DNA of 64,000 bases from Undibacterium sp. KW1 (GCF_009937955.1 NZ_AP018439.1:1612001-1676000); one strand, 5' to 3'. Positions 25,887 to 35,823 are shown, numbered from the stretch's first letter. Numbers and translations: made by a program. Notes: generated from the sequence alone by a model not told the origin.

Positions 25887-27932
25887 ATGTTTCTACGTCC
25901 TGCCATCGCGCTAATGCAGCGCCTTCGTCTGTTTCCCAAGTTCCTTATCGTTGCGGTACTCTTTTCTCTACCAGCTATCCTGATGACTGGCTTGCTCATT
26001 CGTGAACTGAATAAATCTATCTCATTTAGTCAGAGTGAGCGCTTGGGCGTCCTGCAATTGCAGGCTGCACAAGAATTGCTGAAACTGACGCAGCTTCATC
26101 GCGCTCTGCGTCATTTAGCCCTGGCTGGTAATGCACCAGCAAAAGAAGATGCAGGCAAGGTACAGCAAGAAATTAACTCAAAAATATCAGCGTTTGATAA
26201 ATTACAAAAAGTTCAATTGGAAATGGGGCTGGATGCATCATTTATCGCCATCAAACAGTCCTGGGAAAGCATCTTACAAAAGCTGCCAGCATCAAAGAAT
26301 AAGGAAAGCTATACCGATCATTCATTACTGATTGCGCAATTGTACAAGCTCAACACGCAAATCGCTGATCGCTCGCATCTTACCCTGGACCCGGAAGTCG
26401 GTACCTATTATCTGATCAGTCTCTTCGCCAAGAATTTGCCGGAATTAGCAGATGGCATTTCCGACATTGCAGGTCGCGGAGCTTCTTATATCGATACCGG
26501 TTTGCTGGAAGCCAATGAGGACTTGCTGATCAGTTCAGATGTTATGCTGGCCAAACGAGATGTCAACCGTATCCCTGTACTTCTGGAAGCCATGTACAGG
26601 GCGAATCCCGGTTTTAAAACGAAATTGGACGCGCAACAGGCCGTACTCGCCAGTAATTTGGAGTTCTTGGAGCGTACAAAAAATGAAGTACTCAATACCC
26701 TGAACCAGACATCGGGCACAGAATTTTTGAAGGCTGGCATAGCAAGTGTCAATGGCTGGTATGCCTATGCAAATGCTACAGGAGCTTTGCTTGATGCCTC
26801 ACTAGAAGAGCGGCTTCAACGCGATATCTTGCACCGGAATATGTTGATCGCAGTGATTTCCCTCATCTTGATTATTGCAGCTTATTTACTGGCCGGATTC
26901 TATGTTTCGTTTTCTGGAGAAGTGCAAGAACTAAGCGAAGCTGTACAACGTGTCGCAGCAGGAGATCTCAGTACCAGGATTTCGTCCCATGGTAAGGACG
27001 AGATAGCGCAGTTGCTTAACGCATTTGAAGAAATGAGTCAGGGGCTGGGGAGTCTCGTTGCGAACATCCGCAGTGGGACAGAAACAATCGCGACTGCATC
27101 CCAGGAGATTGCGCATGGCAACGCTGATTTATCCACCCGCACTGAACAGCAAGCCGGCTCTTTGGAAGAAACTTCTGCTTCCATGCAAGAACTGACCAAT
27201 GCAGTGAAACAAAATGCTATTGGCGCAGAGCAGGCCAACGGTAATGCCTTGTTTGCTTCAGATATAGCGCGTGAAGGTGGCGTGGCAGTAGAACGAGTGA
27301 TTGATACCATGAGAGCTATTGAGCAATCATCCAAGAAGATCAGCGACATCATTGGTGTTATAGATGGCATAGCTTTTCAGACCAATATACTTGCTCTGAA
27401 CGCTGCGGTAGAAGCTGCCCGCGCTGGCGAACAAGGCCGTGGCTTTGCTGTTGTTGCTTCAGAAGTGCGCAATCTTGCACAACGTTCTGCCGGTGCTGCC
27501 AAAGAGATTAAGCAATTAATTACAGCTTCGGTAGAACAGGTCAGCGTAGGCAGCAAGCAAGTCCAGGCGGCGGGCGCAACCATGGAACAAATTGTCAACT
27601 CCATTCAGTCTGTCACCGATGCGATGGAAGAAATCACCACGGCCAGTGCTGAGCAGCGTTCAGGCATTGAGCATGTGAATGACGCACTGAGCCAGATGGA
27701 TAACATTACCCAGCAGAATGCAGCTCTGGTTGAACAGGCGGCCGCAGCGGCAGAAAGCATGCATGATCAGGCACTCAAACTGTCGCAAGCGGTAGCTGTA
27801 TTCAGGATTCATGATGCCGGACCGACAAACTCAAATGAGGGAGAGACGGGTCAAGGCAGCATGAGAAAAAGTGCCTCTCCACAGGCCAGACAAATTACCA
27901 AGTCCAAACTTCGTCTGGCAAATGCGAATTGA
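25887..27932 (+). CDS. Methyl-accepting chemotaxis protein
   Basis: A 681-residue inner-membrane chemoreceptor. TM1 (about 18-38) and TM2 (about 318-340) flank a periplasmic helical ligand domain of about 270 residues. A HAMP domain (about 340-395, [23 protein letters not shown]) leads to the methyl-accepting coiled coil. The CheA/CheW-binding hairpin tip [37 protein letters not shown] is intact (about 490-526; motif [12 protein letters not shown]). Methylation-type sites are suggested by [17 protein letters not shown]. The C-terminal tail is basic, without a CheR-binding NWETF pentapeptide. ATG 25887 is preferred to an upstream in-frame TTG because [19 protein letters not shown] is a normal receptor start. 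No che genes are nearby. Confidence 0.93.
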   Translation: MFLRPAIALMQRLRLFPKFLIVAVLFSLPAILMTGLLIRELNKSISFSQSERLGVLQLQAAQELLKLTQLHRALRHLALAGNAPAKEDAGKVQQEINSKISAFDKLQKVQLEMGLDASFIAIKQSWESILQKLPASKNKESYTDHSLLIAQLYKLNTQIADRSHLTLDPEVGTYYLISLFAKNLPELADGISDIAGRGASYIDTGLLEANEDLLISSDVMLAKRDVNRIPVLLEAMYRANPGFKTKLDAQQAVLASNLEFLERTKNEVLNTLNQTSGTEFLKAGIASVNGWYAYANATGALLDASLEERLQRDILHRNMLIAVISLILIIAAYLLAGFYVSFSGEVQELSEAVQRVAAGDLSTRISSHGKDEIAQLLNAFEEMSQGLGSLVANIRSGTETIATASQEIAHGNADLSTRTEQQAGSLEETSASMQELTNAVKQNAIGAEQANGNALFASDIAREGGVAVERVIDTMRAIEQSSKKISDIIGVIDGIAFQTNILALNAAVEAARAGEQGRGFAVVASEVRNLAQRSAGAAKEIKQLITASVEQVSVGSKQVQAAGATMEQIVNSIQSVTDAMEEITTASAEQRSGIEHVNDALSQMDNITQQNAALVEQAAAAAESMHDQALKLSQAVAVFRIHDAGPTNSNEGETGQGSMRKSASPQARQITKSKLRLANAN

Positions 27933-27980
27933 CCGCACAAGACTACAGTTCTTGTTTAGGAATTGCGACGAGGTATTAAA

Positions 27981-28874
27981 ATGACTTTATTATTGCTTTT
28001 GCCAACAAGTTCATTTCGCTCTATACACTGCAATTATTCCAGTGATGATGCCGAGATCCGTCTTGCTGTAAAGCCTGCGAATATTTCTGTCCACGGTCAA
28101 ATCGCAGCTATCTCCAAAGCGTTTTCGCTTTTCTTGTTTCTCAGCTTTCATATATCTACCGCGATAGCCGCAACGATAAACGGCGCAGACTCTTCTGCAG
28201 CAGCGCCTTTATATGGCAAGAAAACCCAAATGAATGTTGATTATCAGGCAGTTGGCTCATCTGCGGGTATAAAGTAAATTAAGGCAAAAACGGTAGATTT
28301 CGGTGCCAGCGATGTCGCACTTAGCATGACGGATTTGAAGCATGACAATCTCATTCAATTTCCGTCCGCAATTTCAGGTGTGGTACCTATCGTTAACATT
28401 CCTGGTATAGCATCGGTCAAGCTGAAACTGACTGGTGAAATTCTCGCAGACATATTTGCTCGCAAAATAAACCAATGGAATGATCCGGCTATTGCCGTCC
28501 TTAACCCTGACATCAATCTCCCAAAGAAGGCCGTTGAGGTGATTGCACGACAAGATGGATCAGGTACGACCTATAATTTTACGGATTATCTGTCAAAACT
28601 AAAACCGGACTGGAAGAGTGCTTATGAAAAAAATTTCACGATCACATGGCATATTGAAATCATCCAGGCCAAGGGAAGTAGCGGCATATCTGCAGCAGTC
28701 AAAAAAACGCCTTACTCGCTAAGCTATATCGACTACAACTACGTGCTACAGGCTAACCTGGACTTTGTGCTGCTCAAGAACCGTGATGCAAAGTTTGTAG
28801 GACCTTCAGCAGCCGCATTTGCGGCAAGCATGATAAATTGGCAGCTGCAGAGACTGCCAATTATTATTAATTGA
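27981..28874 (+). pseudogene. Broken PstS-like phosphate-binding protein gene
   Basis: The two halves of one reading frame are separated by a TAA at 28275-28277: YQAVGSSAGIK-stop-IKAKTVDFGASDVALSMTDL. Intact PstS reads GSGGGIKQIKAKTVDFGASD, so the stop sits where a Gln (CAA) is expected, a one-base change. Other decay: the signal peptide FSLFLFLSFHISTAIA begins about 45 codons into the frame, next to ATC-TCC-AAA where an ATG start may have been lost. The segment after INGADSSAAAPLY is about eight residues short, and the protein ends some 60-80 residues before the usual PstS C-terminus. No other pst gene is near. A truncated but expressed product cannot be excluded. Confidence 0.85.
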
Positions 28875-28901
28875 AATGGTTGCAGGGGCGCTCGTCGGTA
28901 T

Positions 28902-29771
28902 TCAGGCTGTGTAATAACCAGCTTGGCTCAGGTCCGCGAGCAGAGATGGGCCTTCAGGTGTCCAGCCCAGCAGTTCTCTCGTCCGCAAACTGGAAGCCGC
29001 CATGTCAGCCCCGGCCATTTTTGCGAACCAGCCAAAGTGATCTGCTTCCCTCGATTCAACTGGCAAACCAAGATGGCGACCTATCATTTCAGCGATGGCT
29101 TTGAAGGGAATGCTCTCATCGGCAATGGCGTGGTAAGCCGCTTGAGTCACGCCCTGCTCAAGTGCCAGGCAATACACGCGCGCTGCATCTTGCCGGTAAA
29201 CGCCAGACCAGCAGTTTTGGCCGTCGCCCAGGTAAGCCGAGACGCCCTTTTCCTTTGCCAGACGTATCAGCAGAGGCACAAAACCGTAATCACCAAGTCC
29301 ATGAACCGATGGTGCCAGCCGCACGGTTGCGGCGCGTATGCCGCGTGCAGCCAAGGCGCGGGCGCTTGGTTCTGATTTGCGTGGTGATCCTGGATTGGGC
29401 AGGTCCAGCTCGGTAGCTCCACGTGTCATGCCCAGCAGGCCTGAGGTCACGATCAGGGGACGGTCAGATCCTTCCAGTGTGCTTCCCAATGCTTCGATGG
29501 CAAGACGGTCTTGCTCACAATTCTCGATGAATTTTGAAAAGTCATGATTGAACGCGGTGTGAATGACGGCGTCAGCTTTGTCTGCGGCCGTATGCAGTGC
29601 ATCAAGATCTTCCAGCCTGGCGAGCAAGACTTTTGCTCCCGTTGCAGCGAGTGCGGTCGCCTTTTCGGCAGAGCGGGCAAGTCCGGTTACAAGGTGACCT
29701 GCGTTGATCAATTCCTGAACTACTGCAGAGCCTACCCAGCCAGTGGCTCCAGTGACAAATACGTGCATCAT
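28902..29771 (-). CDS. SDR family NAD(P)-dependent epimerase/reductase
   Basis: A 289-residue extended-type short-chain dehydrogenase with the N-terminal Rossmann motif VFVTGATGWVGSAVV (GxxGxxG). The family's active-site Tyr-x3-Lys is not obvious: the equivalent region reads RKSEPSARALAARG, which suggests an atypical member like the YeeZ/AtuE-type SDRs that share the motif loss. The double ATG start is preceded by AAGGAAAAT. It lies downstream of the O-methyltransferase on the same strand, 46 bases apart, so the two probably form an operon divergent from the TetR regulator. Substrate unknown; relatives are often annotated as SDR family oxidoreductases induced under chemical stress. Confidence 0.88.
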   Translation of the reverse strand: MMHVFVTGATGWVGSAVVQELINAGHLVTGLARSAEKATALAATGAKVLLARLEDLDALHTAADKADAVIHTAFNHDFSKFIENCEQDRLAIEALGSTLEGSDRPLIVTSGLLGMTRGATELDLPNPGSPRKSEPSARALAARGIRAATVRLAPSVHGLGDYGFVPLLIRLAKEKGVSAYLGDGQNCWSGVYRQDAARVYCLALEQGVTQAAYHAIADESIPFKAIAEMIGRHLGLPVESREADHFGWFAKMAGADMAASSLRTRELLGWTPEGPSLLADLSQAGYYTA

Positions 29772-29817
29772 ATTTTCCTTAAATTTAATGGTGGTTTGTT
29801 TGAGGGTTTGTGAGAAT

Positions 29818-30477
29818 TCAGCCCAGCCACATCGATACTTCTACATCGTCGCCAAATGGCAGGGACAGGTAACCGCTACCTGGCGCACGTATCTGCGCGA
29901 GATAATCCGGGCTGTAGTCTGCGTTGTCAGCGATGATCAGTGCGCCTGGGCGCAAATGCTTTTCGACCAGCATCAGGACATCGCTATAGAGTGCCTTGGC
30001 ACCGTCGAGTAATAACAGGTCAATGGATGCTGGAAGATCTGTTGCCAGCGTCTGCAATGCATCGCCTTCACGTATCTCGACCAGATCAGCCAGACCGCCT
30101 TCGCCCAGATGTTTGCGTGCCTGCGCTACTTTCGATAGCTCAAATTCGCTGCTGATCAGGCGGCCGCCACCGTTATCACGCAATGCTGCTGCCAGGTGCA
30201 GGGTGGAAATGCCGAAAGAGGTGCCAAATTCAACGATATTGCGTGCATTGCTGCTGCGCGCCAGCATGTAGAGCAGCACGCCTGTCCCGCGTGAGACGGG
30301 CAGCCAGAGGTCTTTCAGTAAACTATAAAAATTCAGGTATTCGGTTTTGCTGTGCATCAGGCGTTCGCGCTCTTCGCGCGAGATGCTGGCAATGGCGGGG
30401 CTGGTCGCAGCATCGGCTTGCCTGAACAGACGGTCAAGCAAGGCCGCCAGTGTGGGTGAAGTAAGTGTATTGGTCAT
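29818..30477 (-). CDS. Class I SAM-dependent O-methyltransferase
   Basis: About 219 residues, related to the family 3 O-methyltransferases (catechol/caffeoyl-CoA type). SAM-binding motifs are clear: NIVEFGTSFGISTLHLAAAL (motif I), LISSEFELSKVAQARKHL (acidic loop), IDLLLLDGAKALYSDVLML (motif IV with metal-type Asp) and ALIIADNADYSPDYL. The start at 30477 (MTNTLTSPTLAALL) is preferred to an upstream in-frame ATG because it begins at the family's usual N-terminal helix. It is followed by the SDR gene and faces the TetR gene across a 414-base intergenic region. Confidence 0.88.
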   Translation of the reverse strand: MTNTLTSPTLAALLDRLFRQADAATSPAIASISREERERLMHSKTEYLNFYSLLKDLWLPVSRGTGVLLYMLARSSNARNIVEFGTSFGISTLHLAAALRDNGGGRLISSEFELSKVAQARKHLGEGGLADLVEIREGDALQTLATDLPASIDLLLLDGAKALYSDVLMLVEKHLRPGALIIADNADYSPDYLAQIRAPGSGYLSLPFGDDVEVSMWLG

Positions 30478-30891
30478 GTATATATCCGGTTCTGAATTGA
30501 GTGCAAATGTGAACGCCACCTGCAATGCAGACGGCTATAAATAAAACGCGATTAATTCGTCGCATTGGTGAAAAATGATACGGGCAATGATTTACCTTGA
30601 CTAATCGCATTGGGCCTCGCGTTTTTTGACAGGCTTGCGTTAATGGATAAGTCTTTGATTCACTATAAGAATTTGCGTGTCAGGTCGCGAAAATTGGGGG
30701 CTTGAATGACATTTCATCAGATCAAAGCTCAGGTTTTGCTTTGGATCGAAATTGCTTCGTTTGCAATGATTTGGGTGAGTTGCAAGCTGATTGAGGGATG
30801 ACACAGCTTGGGTTAAGATGTGACGGATTCATCGCATTACGACAGGATGGATTTACCATTTTCTTGCTTTCTTTCTACTGTTTCTTACACG
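30478..30891. promoter_or_regulatory. Divergent control region between the methyltransferase/SDR genes and tetR
   Basis: The 414 bases hold no gene. The word TCGCATT occurs three times: at 30560 and 30605 as TCGCATTGG, and near 30831 as ATCGCATTACG. The repeats could be half sites for the TetR protein, but no clear full dyad was found, so this is only suggestive. No confident -35/-10 pair was assigned. Confidence 0.35.
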
Positions 30892-31524
30892 ATGACCACC
30901 CGCCGCCGTCCTCAGGTTTCCACCCGCAAGCAGCCACAACAGGTACGCTCGGCAGGTCTGGTAACGGCAATCCTGCAGGCGGCAGTTCAGGTTTTGGCGC
31001 AAGAAGGCGTGACGCGTTTTACTACGGCGAGAGTGGCAGAGCGGGCAGGGGTCAGCATAGGTTCGGTTTATCAATATTTCCCGAATAAGGCGGCCATCCT
31101 GTTCCGGCTGCAAACCGACGAGTGGCAACAGACTACCGAGATGTTGCGCGACATTCTTGAAGACACCAGCAAGCCGCCGCTTGAGCGTCTGCGTACACTG
31201 GTTCATGCTTTCATACGCTCAGAATGCGAGGAGGCTGAGACGCGTCTGGCGCTCAGTGACGCCGCACCGCTTTACCGCGACGCGCCTGAGGCACAGGAGG
31301 TAAAGGCGTCCGCCGACCGTACTATCGATTTGTTTATGGCAGAAGTACTGCCCGGTGCATCTGCGTCCACGCGCACGCTTGCCGGTGATCTGGTCACCAC
31401 GACCCTGAGTTCAGTAGGCAGCAGTTTTTCTGGCACACGCCGCACTCAGGCGGAGATCAAAACCTATGCCGATGCCATGGCGGATATGTTTTGTGCTTAT
31501 CTCAAGGGCATTCAGCAAGATTGA
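30892..31524 (+). CDS. TetR family transcriptional regulator
   Basis: A 210-residue repressor-type protein. The N-terminal helix-turn-helix is textbook TetR: AILQAAVQVLAQEG, TTARVAERAGVSIGSVYQYFPNKAAIL. The C-terminal ligand domain matches the TetR_C_13/AcrR-like class with many helices. ATG 30892 is chosen over an upstream in-frame ATG because a basic tail MTTRRRPQVSTRKQPQ usually precedes the HTH. It is divergent from the O-methyltransferase and SDR genes, which it most likely controls; the inducer is unknown. Confidence 0.92.
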   Translation: MTTRRRPQVSTRKQPQQVRSAGLVTAILQAAVQVLAQEGVTRFTTARVAERAGVSIGSVYQYFPNKAAILFRLQTDEWQQTTEMLRDILEDTSKPPLERLRTLVHAFIRSECEEAETRLALSDAAPLYRDAPEAQEVKASADRTIDLFMAEVLPGASASTRTLAGDLVTTTLSSVGSSFSGTRRTQAEIKTYADAMADMFCAYLKGIQQD

Positions 31525-31602
31525 GCTGCATTGGCAGATTCATTGCGCCTGCCATAAGCTACAATCTCGCCTGAATTTTTGAAAGTACCGAAAGTAAATG
31601 CC

Positions 31603-32802
31603 ATGAGTAATCAATTTGACCTTGCCGTGATAGGCGCAGGCGCAGCCGGGATGATGTGTGCTGCTGTTGCAAGCCAGCGTGGCAGGCGCGTGGTATTAAT
31701 TGATCATGCCACCCGACTCGCTGAAAAAATCCGTATCTCGGGTGGTGGGCGATGCAATTTTACCAACCTGCATGCAGGCCCGAATAATTTTCTATCTGAG
31801 AACCCGCATTTTTGTAAAAGCGCTTTATCTCGCTATACGCCGCAAGATTTTTTGTCCTTGATGAAGCGCTATCAGATTGCCTGGCATGAGAAGCATAAAG
31901 GCCAATTGTTTTGCGATGACAGTGCGGAAGATATCATCCGTATGCTCAAGGCTGAGTGTGATGCTGGCAAGGTCGATTGGCGCATGGGCTGCAAGGTCGA
32001 TGATGTGCAACAACAGGAGCCGGACGGTTTCTTGCTGCAAACCAGCGCAGGCGTCATCCGCACTGCGCAAGTGGTGATTGCCTGTGGTGGCTTGTCCATA
32101 CCAAAGATAGGCGCGACTGATTTTGCCCATAAGGTAGCCCGCCAATTTGGTCTGAAGATCATAGAACCTCGTCCAGCCCTTGTGCCTTTGACGTTTGACG
32201 CCAAGGCCTGGGAGCCTTTCGTGCCCCTGTCTGGTATTTCACTGGAAGTAGATATAGAGACTGGCGAGAAAAAATCCCGCATGGTATTCCGAGAGGATTT
32301 GCTGTTCACTCACCGTGGCTTGTCTGGCCCGGCCGTTTTGCAGATATCGAGCTTTTGGGAGCCTGGCAAAGCCATACGCATCAATCTCTTGCCAGAAGTC
32401 GATGTGGCAGAGGACCTGGTGGGTAATAAATCGACAATAAAAAAAAATCTTGCAAATCATTTATCGCAATACCTGCCTGCACGCCTGGTTGATGGGCTGC
32501 TGACTGCCCATGGTTTTGCTGGTGATGCCAGGGTTGCGGACATGCCTGACAAGCGCTTGCGCCAGCTCGGTGAAAAGCTGAACCGCTGGGAACTGATACC
32601 GAATGGGTCTGAAGGTTATCGCAAGGCTGAAGTCACCCGTGGTGGTGTTGATACCCGTGAGTTGTCCCAGCAAAGCATGATGGCGAATAAAGTACCTGGC
32701 TTGTATTTTATCGGCGAGGCAGTCGATGTAACGGGGTGGCTGGGTGGCTATAATTTTCAGTGGGCCTGGGCCTCAGGTACAGCGGCTGGGCTGGCGATAT
32801 AA
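31603..32802 (+). CDS. NAD(P)/FAD-dependent oxidoreductase, HI0933/YhiN-like family
   Basis: A 399-residue flavoprotein of the HI0933 (YhiN, BaiN-like) family. FAD-binding dinucleotide motif at the start: FDLAVIGAGAAGMMCAAVA, then RISGGGRCNFTN, the signature of this family, and near the C-terminus GLYFIGEAVDVTGWLGGYNFQWAWASG, the second FAD-contact motif. The physiological substrate of this housekeeping family is unresolved. The start at 31603 sits just before the Rossmann strand; a TTG at 31579 is a less likely alternative. Monocistronic by appearance. Confidence 0.93.
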   Translation: MSNQFDLAVIGAGAAGMMCAAVASQRGRRVVLIDHATRLAEKIRISGGGRCNFTNLHAGPNNFLSENPHFCKSALSRYTPQDFLSLMKRYQIAWHEKHKGQLFCDDSAEDIIRMLKAECDAGKVDWRMGCKVDDVQQQEPDGFLLQTSAGVIRTAQVVIACGGLSIPKIGATDFAHKVARQFGLKIIEPRPALVPLTFDAKAWEPFVPLSGISLEVDIETGEKKSRMVFREDLLFTHRGLSGPAVLQISSFWEPGKAIRINLLPEVDVAEDLVGNKSTIKKNLANHLSQYLPARLVDGLLTAHGFAGDARVADMPDKRLRQLGEKLNRWELIPNGSEGYRKAEVTRGGVDTRELSQQSMMANKVPGLYFIGEAVDVTGWLGGYNFQWAWASGTAAGLAI

Positions 32803-32844
32803 AGTGTTGTAAGTGCGGTGTTGTAAGAGCGTTGTATTTTTGCC

Positions 32845-32853
32845 TGTTATAAT
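32845..32853 (+). promoter_or_regulatory. Extended -10 promoter for rpsU
   Basis: TGTTATAAT is a perfect extended -10 (TGn plus TATAAT at 32848-32853). No -35 hexamer at the right distance, consistent with extended -10 promoters. Transcription would start near 32860, giving rpsU a leader of about 225 bases, AT-rich and without a clear structure. Confidence 0.6.
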
Positions 32854-33086
32854 ACCCGGTAGCAGTATGCTGAATTGCATCTCATTTTTTACTCTGTAAT
32901 AGATGATATTCAGATGCATACCCCTGTAAATATCGAAATTTCCAGGTAAATGTAGGTTGAAATTTGTTGATCTGGTTTTGCCTTGCGTAAGTTTTTGCGC
33001 AAGATTTAATCAACTTCCTTCCATTAATTTAATTTTCCTGTTAATATCTCGGTCTTCCTATAAATCTTTCCATGGTTTGAACTTAC

Positions 33087-33299
33087 ATGACCACAATTCG
33101 CCTTAAAGAAAACGAGCCGTTCGAAGTTGCCATGCGCCGCTTCAAGCGCACTATCGAAAAGACCGGTCTGTTGACCGAATTGCGCGCTCGCGAGTTCTAC
33201 GAGAAGCCAACAGCAGAACGCAAACGTAAGTTGGCTGCAGCTGTTAAGCGTCACTACAAACGTATTCGTAGTCAGCAATTGCCTAAGAAAATGTACTAA
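33087..33299 (+). CDS. rpsU: 30S ribosomal protein bS21
   Basis: A 70-residue, strongly basic protein of the small ribosomal subunit, needed for efficient base pairing of the 16S rRNA tail with mRNA. The whole length matches bS21: [24 protein letters not shown], then [29 protein letters not shown]. First gene of the rpsU-yqeY-dnaG-rpoD block, the betaproteobacterial form of the macromolecular synthesis operon. The start is firm from conservation, though the ribosome site is weak. Confidence 0.97.
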   Translation: MTTIRLKENEPFEVAMRRFKRTIEKTGLLTELRAREFYEKPTAERKRKLAAAVKRHYKRIRSQQLPKKMY

Positions 33300-33369
33300 T
33301 CCAGCTGTTGTGTCTGGCAATTTGCCGGATGCCTCATCGCTGTTGGTTCATTAAAGCTTAGGTTTGCAT

Positions 33370-33408
33370 GCCCGCTCCGGTCAGCCGCAGCGGGCTTTGT
33401 TGTCTTTG
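33370..33408 (+). terminator. Partial terminator between rpsU and yqeY
   Basis: GCCCGCT (33370-33376) pairs with AGCGGGC (33389-33395), followed by TTTGTTGTCTTTG. The broken U tract suggests partial readthrough, as expected in an operon where rpsU must outproduce dnaG and rpoD. Confidence 0.6.
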
Positions 33409-33539
33409 TTTCGGGCATTGTGCAGGCGCTGTGCAAGTACTATGCAAGTATTGCGTGCCGCACTGTTTGTGCCCGGGCTGGTATGTGATTCCAGTGCAAG
33501 TTTGCGCGGAATTCATTTAAATAATTTCAGGAGCAGCTT

Positions 33540-33986
33540 ATGAGTTTGAAAGAACAGATCACCGACGACATGAAGGCTGCCATGCGCGCCAAAGAAACGG
33601 TCAAGCTGGGTACTATCCGCTTGCTGACCGCAGCGATGAAGCAAAAAGAAGTCGATGAGCGCGTAGAGCTGGACGATGGCATGATCCTGACCATCATAGA
33701 AAAAATGCTCAAGCAGCGTAAAGATTCCATCACCCAGTTTGAAGCAGGTGGTCGCCAGGACTTGGCTGATATAGAAAAAGCTGAACTGGCTGTTTTGTCT
33801 GTGTATATGCCAGCCGCGATGTCAGATGAAGAAGTGCAGGCAGCCGTGGTTGCTGCCGTGGCAGAAACTGGCGCAGCCGGTCCGCAAGACATGCGTAAAG
33901 TGATCGATGTGCTGAAGGCAAAACTGGCTGGTCGTGCCGACATGGGCAAGGTCTCTGGCCTGGTCAAAGCGGCATTGTCCAAGTAA
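33540..33986 (+). CDS. yqeY: GatB/YqeY domain protein
   Basis: A 148-residue YqeY family protein. The domain resembles the tRNA-binding tail of GatB, the amidotransferase subunit, but no catalytic partner domain is present; the role is unknown though the gene is widely kept beside rpsU and dnaG. Sequence hallmarks: MSLKEQITDDMKAAMRAKE, LGTIRLLTAAMKQKEVD and the C-terminal DMRKVIDVLKAKLAGRADMGKVSGLVK. AGGAG well placed before the ATG. dnaG follows 43 bases on. Confidence 0.95.
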   Translation: MSLKEQITDDMKAAMRAKETVKLGTIRLLTAAMKQKEVDERVELDDGMILTIIEKMLKQRKDSITQFEAGGRQDLADIEKAELAVLSVYMPAAMSDEEVQAAVVAAVAETGAAGPQDMRKVIDVLKAKLAGRADMGKVSGLVKAALSK

Positions 33987-34029
33987 TTCGACCTGGCCTT
34001 TTGTTTTATCCTTTAGCTGGCGTCCTGCT

Positions 34030-35823
34030 TTGATACCACAAAGTTTTATACAGGATTTACTGGCCCGCGTTGATATTGTTGACGTGGTGGGTAAGTACGT
34101 GCAGCTCAAAAAAGGTGGCGCAAACTATATGGGTTTGTGCCCCTTTCATAACGAAAAATCCCCAAGTTTTACCGTCAGTCCGACCAAGCAGTTTTATCAC
34201 TGCTTTGGCTGTGGCGCACATGGCAGTTCCATTGGTTTTTTGATGGAATATTCCGGGCTCAGCTATGTGGATGCCATCCGCGACCTGGCGCAAAACAATG
34301 GCATGGTCGTGCCGGAAGAAGACCGGCTCTTGCCAGCGCAGCGTGCAGAAGTTACGGCAAAAAGCCTGGCCTTGTCAGAGGTCATGACCAAGGCAGGTGA
34401 ATACTATAAACAGCAATTGCGTACCGCGCCGCAAGCCATCGCTTATCTGAAGAAGCGTGGTTTGACTGGTGAAATAGCGGCACGCTTTGGTCTTGGTTTT
34501 TCCCCGGATGCCTGGGATGGCTTGCGCAGTGTTTTTGCTGATTACAATATCCCGGCCCTGGTCGAGGCTGGCCTGGTCATCGATAAAAGCGAGGAAGAGG
34601 GTGGTGGCCGTAAGCGTTATGACCGCTTCCGCGACCGCGTCATGTTCCCGATACGTAATACCAAGGGCCAGATCATAGGCTTTGGTGGGCGCATCATGGA
34701 GCAGGGTGAGCCCAAGTACCTGAACTCGCCAGAAACCCCGCTATTTCAAAAGGGCCTGGAATTATATGGCCTGTTTGAGGCACGACAGGCTATCCGTGAA
34801 GCCGGTTATGTGCTGGTCACTGAGGGTTATATGGATGTGGTGGCGCTGGCGCAAATGGGTTTTCCGCAAGCGGTGGCAACTCTGGGGACGGCTTGTACGC
34901 CTACCCATGTGCAAAAACTCTTGCGCCAGACTGATCACGTGATTTTCAGTTTTGATGGCGACAGTGCGGGTCGCCGTGCGGCCAGGCGTGCACTTGATGC
35001 CTGCCTGCCGCATGCAAATGACGACAAGGTCATCAAGTTCCTGTTTTTGCCCAAGGAGCATGACCCTGACAGTTATATCCGTGAATTTGGTGCGGATGCC
35101 TTTGAGCAGGAGGTGCGCGATGCGATGCCGCTGTCGCAATTCTTTATGCGCGAAATGATGGGCGACAATGATTTGAGTACGGCAGAAGGGCGCGCCCGCA
35201 CCCAGTTTGACGCCAAGCCTCTGTTGCAAGCCATGCAGTCATCCGGTATGCGTTTGCAACTGGTGCGCAATCTGGCGCAGGTCACGCAAACCAGCCCGTC
35301 CGAAATAGAAGCCATGTTCGAGCTCAGCCAGCCAGTGGCGCGTATCAAACTGGCACCTCCAAAAAGCAAGCGTAATGCGCCTATTGGGCTGGAGCGCCAA
35401 ATCATGCGCATCCTTGTCGCTCATCCTTCATTAGCCATGATGCTTGATGAAAATGTGCTGGCTGATGCTGCTGTCCTCGCACCTGATGGGGCCGACATGT
35501 TGCGAAGTCTGGTATTTACTGCACAGAGCATGGGTGAAAATGCACAATTTGCGGCATTGTCTGAGCAATTGCGCTCGGGAGGCTCAGATTTTGATGTTTT
35601 GATCGCCGAGATCGCAGAGCAGGCTGAAACTGATATTGATATCGTCAGGTTCGAGTTGGCCGGGGCCTTGCGTCAGATGCGTCATCAAGTCTTGCGTGCT
35701 GAGGCAGAGAGCCTGGCTGCGCGTGGTTTGCGTACGCCTGAAGACATGGCGCGCTATCGCGAAATTGTGCAATTGCAAGACCAGCTTAAAAAACAGGCGG
35801 CAGCTGAAGCTGCATTGCGTTAA
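34030..35823 (+). CDS. dnaG: DNA primase DnaG
   Basis: A 597-residue primase that lays RNA primers at the replication fork with DnaB. N-terminal zinc-binding domain with CPFHNEKSPSF and HCFGCGAHG (C-x2-H, C-x2-C ligands), the core RNA polymerase domain, the TOPRIM motifs LVTEGYMDVVAL and FSFDGDSAGRRAA, and the C-terminal helicase-binding helices (about 440-597). The start is placed at the TTG 34030 because MIPQSFIQDLLARVDIVDVVG is the conserved primase N-terminus; the frame is open further upstream into yqeY but that is not conserved. A TTG start with a poor ribosome site would keep primase scarce. Confidence 0.95.
   Translation: MIPQSFIQDLLARVDIVDVVGKYVQLKKGGANYMGLCPFHNEKSPSFTVSPTKQFYHCFGCGAHGSSIGFLMEYSGLSYVDAIRDLAQNNGMVVPEEDRLLPAQRAEVTAKSLALSEVMTKAGEYYKQQLRTAPQAIAYLKKRGLTGEIAARFGLGFSPDAWDGLRSVFADYNIPALVEAGLVIDKSEEEGGGRKRYDRFRDRVMFPIRNTKGQIIGFGGRIMEQGEPKYLNSPETPLFQKGLELYGLFEARQAIREAGYVLVTEGYMDVVALAQMGFPQAVATLGTACTPTHVQKLLRQTDHVIFSFDGDSAGRRAARRALDACLPHANDDKVIKFLFLPKEHDPDSYIREFGADAFEQEVRDAMPLSQFFMREMMGDNDLSTAEGRARTQFDAKPLLQAMQSSGMRLQLVRNLAQVTQTSPSEIEAMFELSQPVARIKLAPPKSKRNAPIGLERQIMRILVAHPSLAMMLDENVLADAAVLAPDGADMLRSLVFTAQSMGENAQFAALSEQLRSGGSDFDVLIAEIAEQAETDIDIVRFELAGALRQMRHQVLRAEAESLAARGLRTPEDMARYREIVQLQDQLKKQAAAEAALR

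Noticed and set aside
28902..29771. Plus-strand frames in the SDR gene as continuation of the pstS pseudogene
   Set aside because: The pstS-like frame ends at 28874 and the sequence beyond is clearly an SDR on the minus strand.
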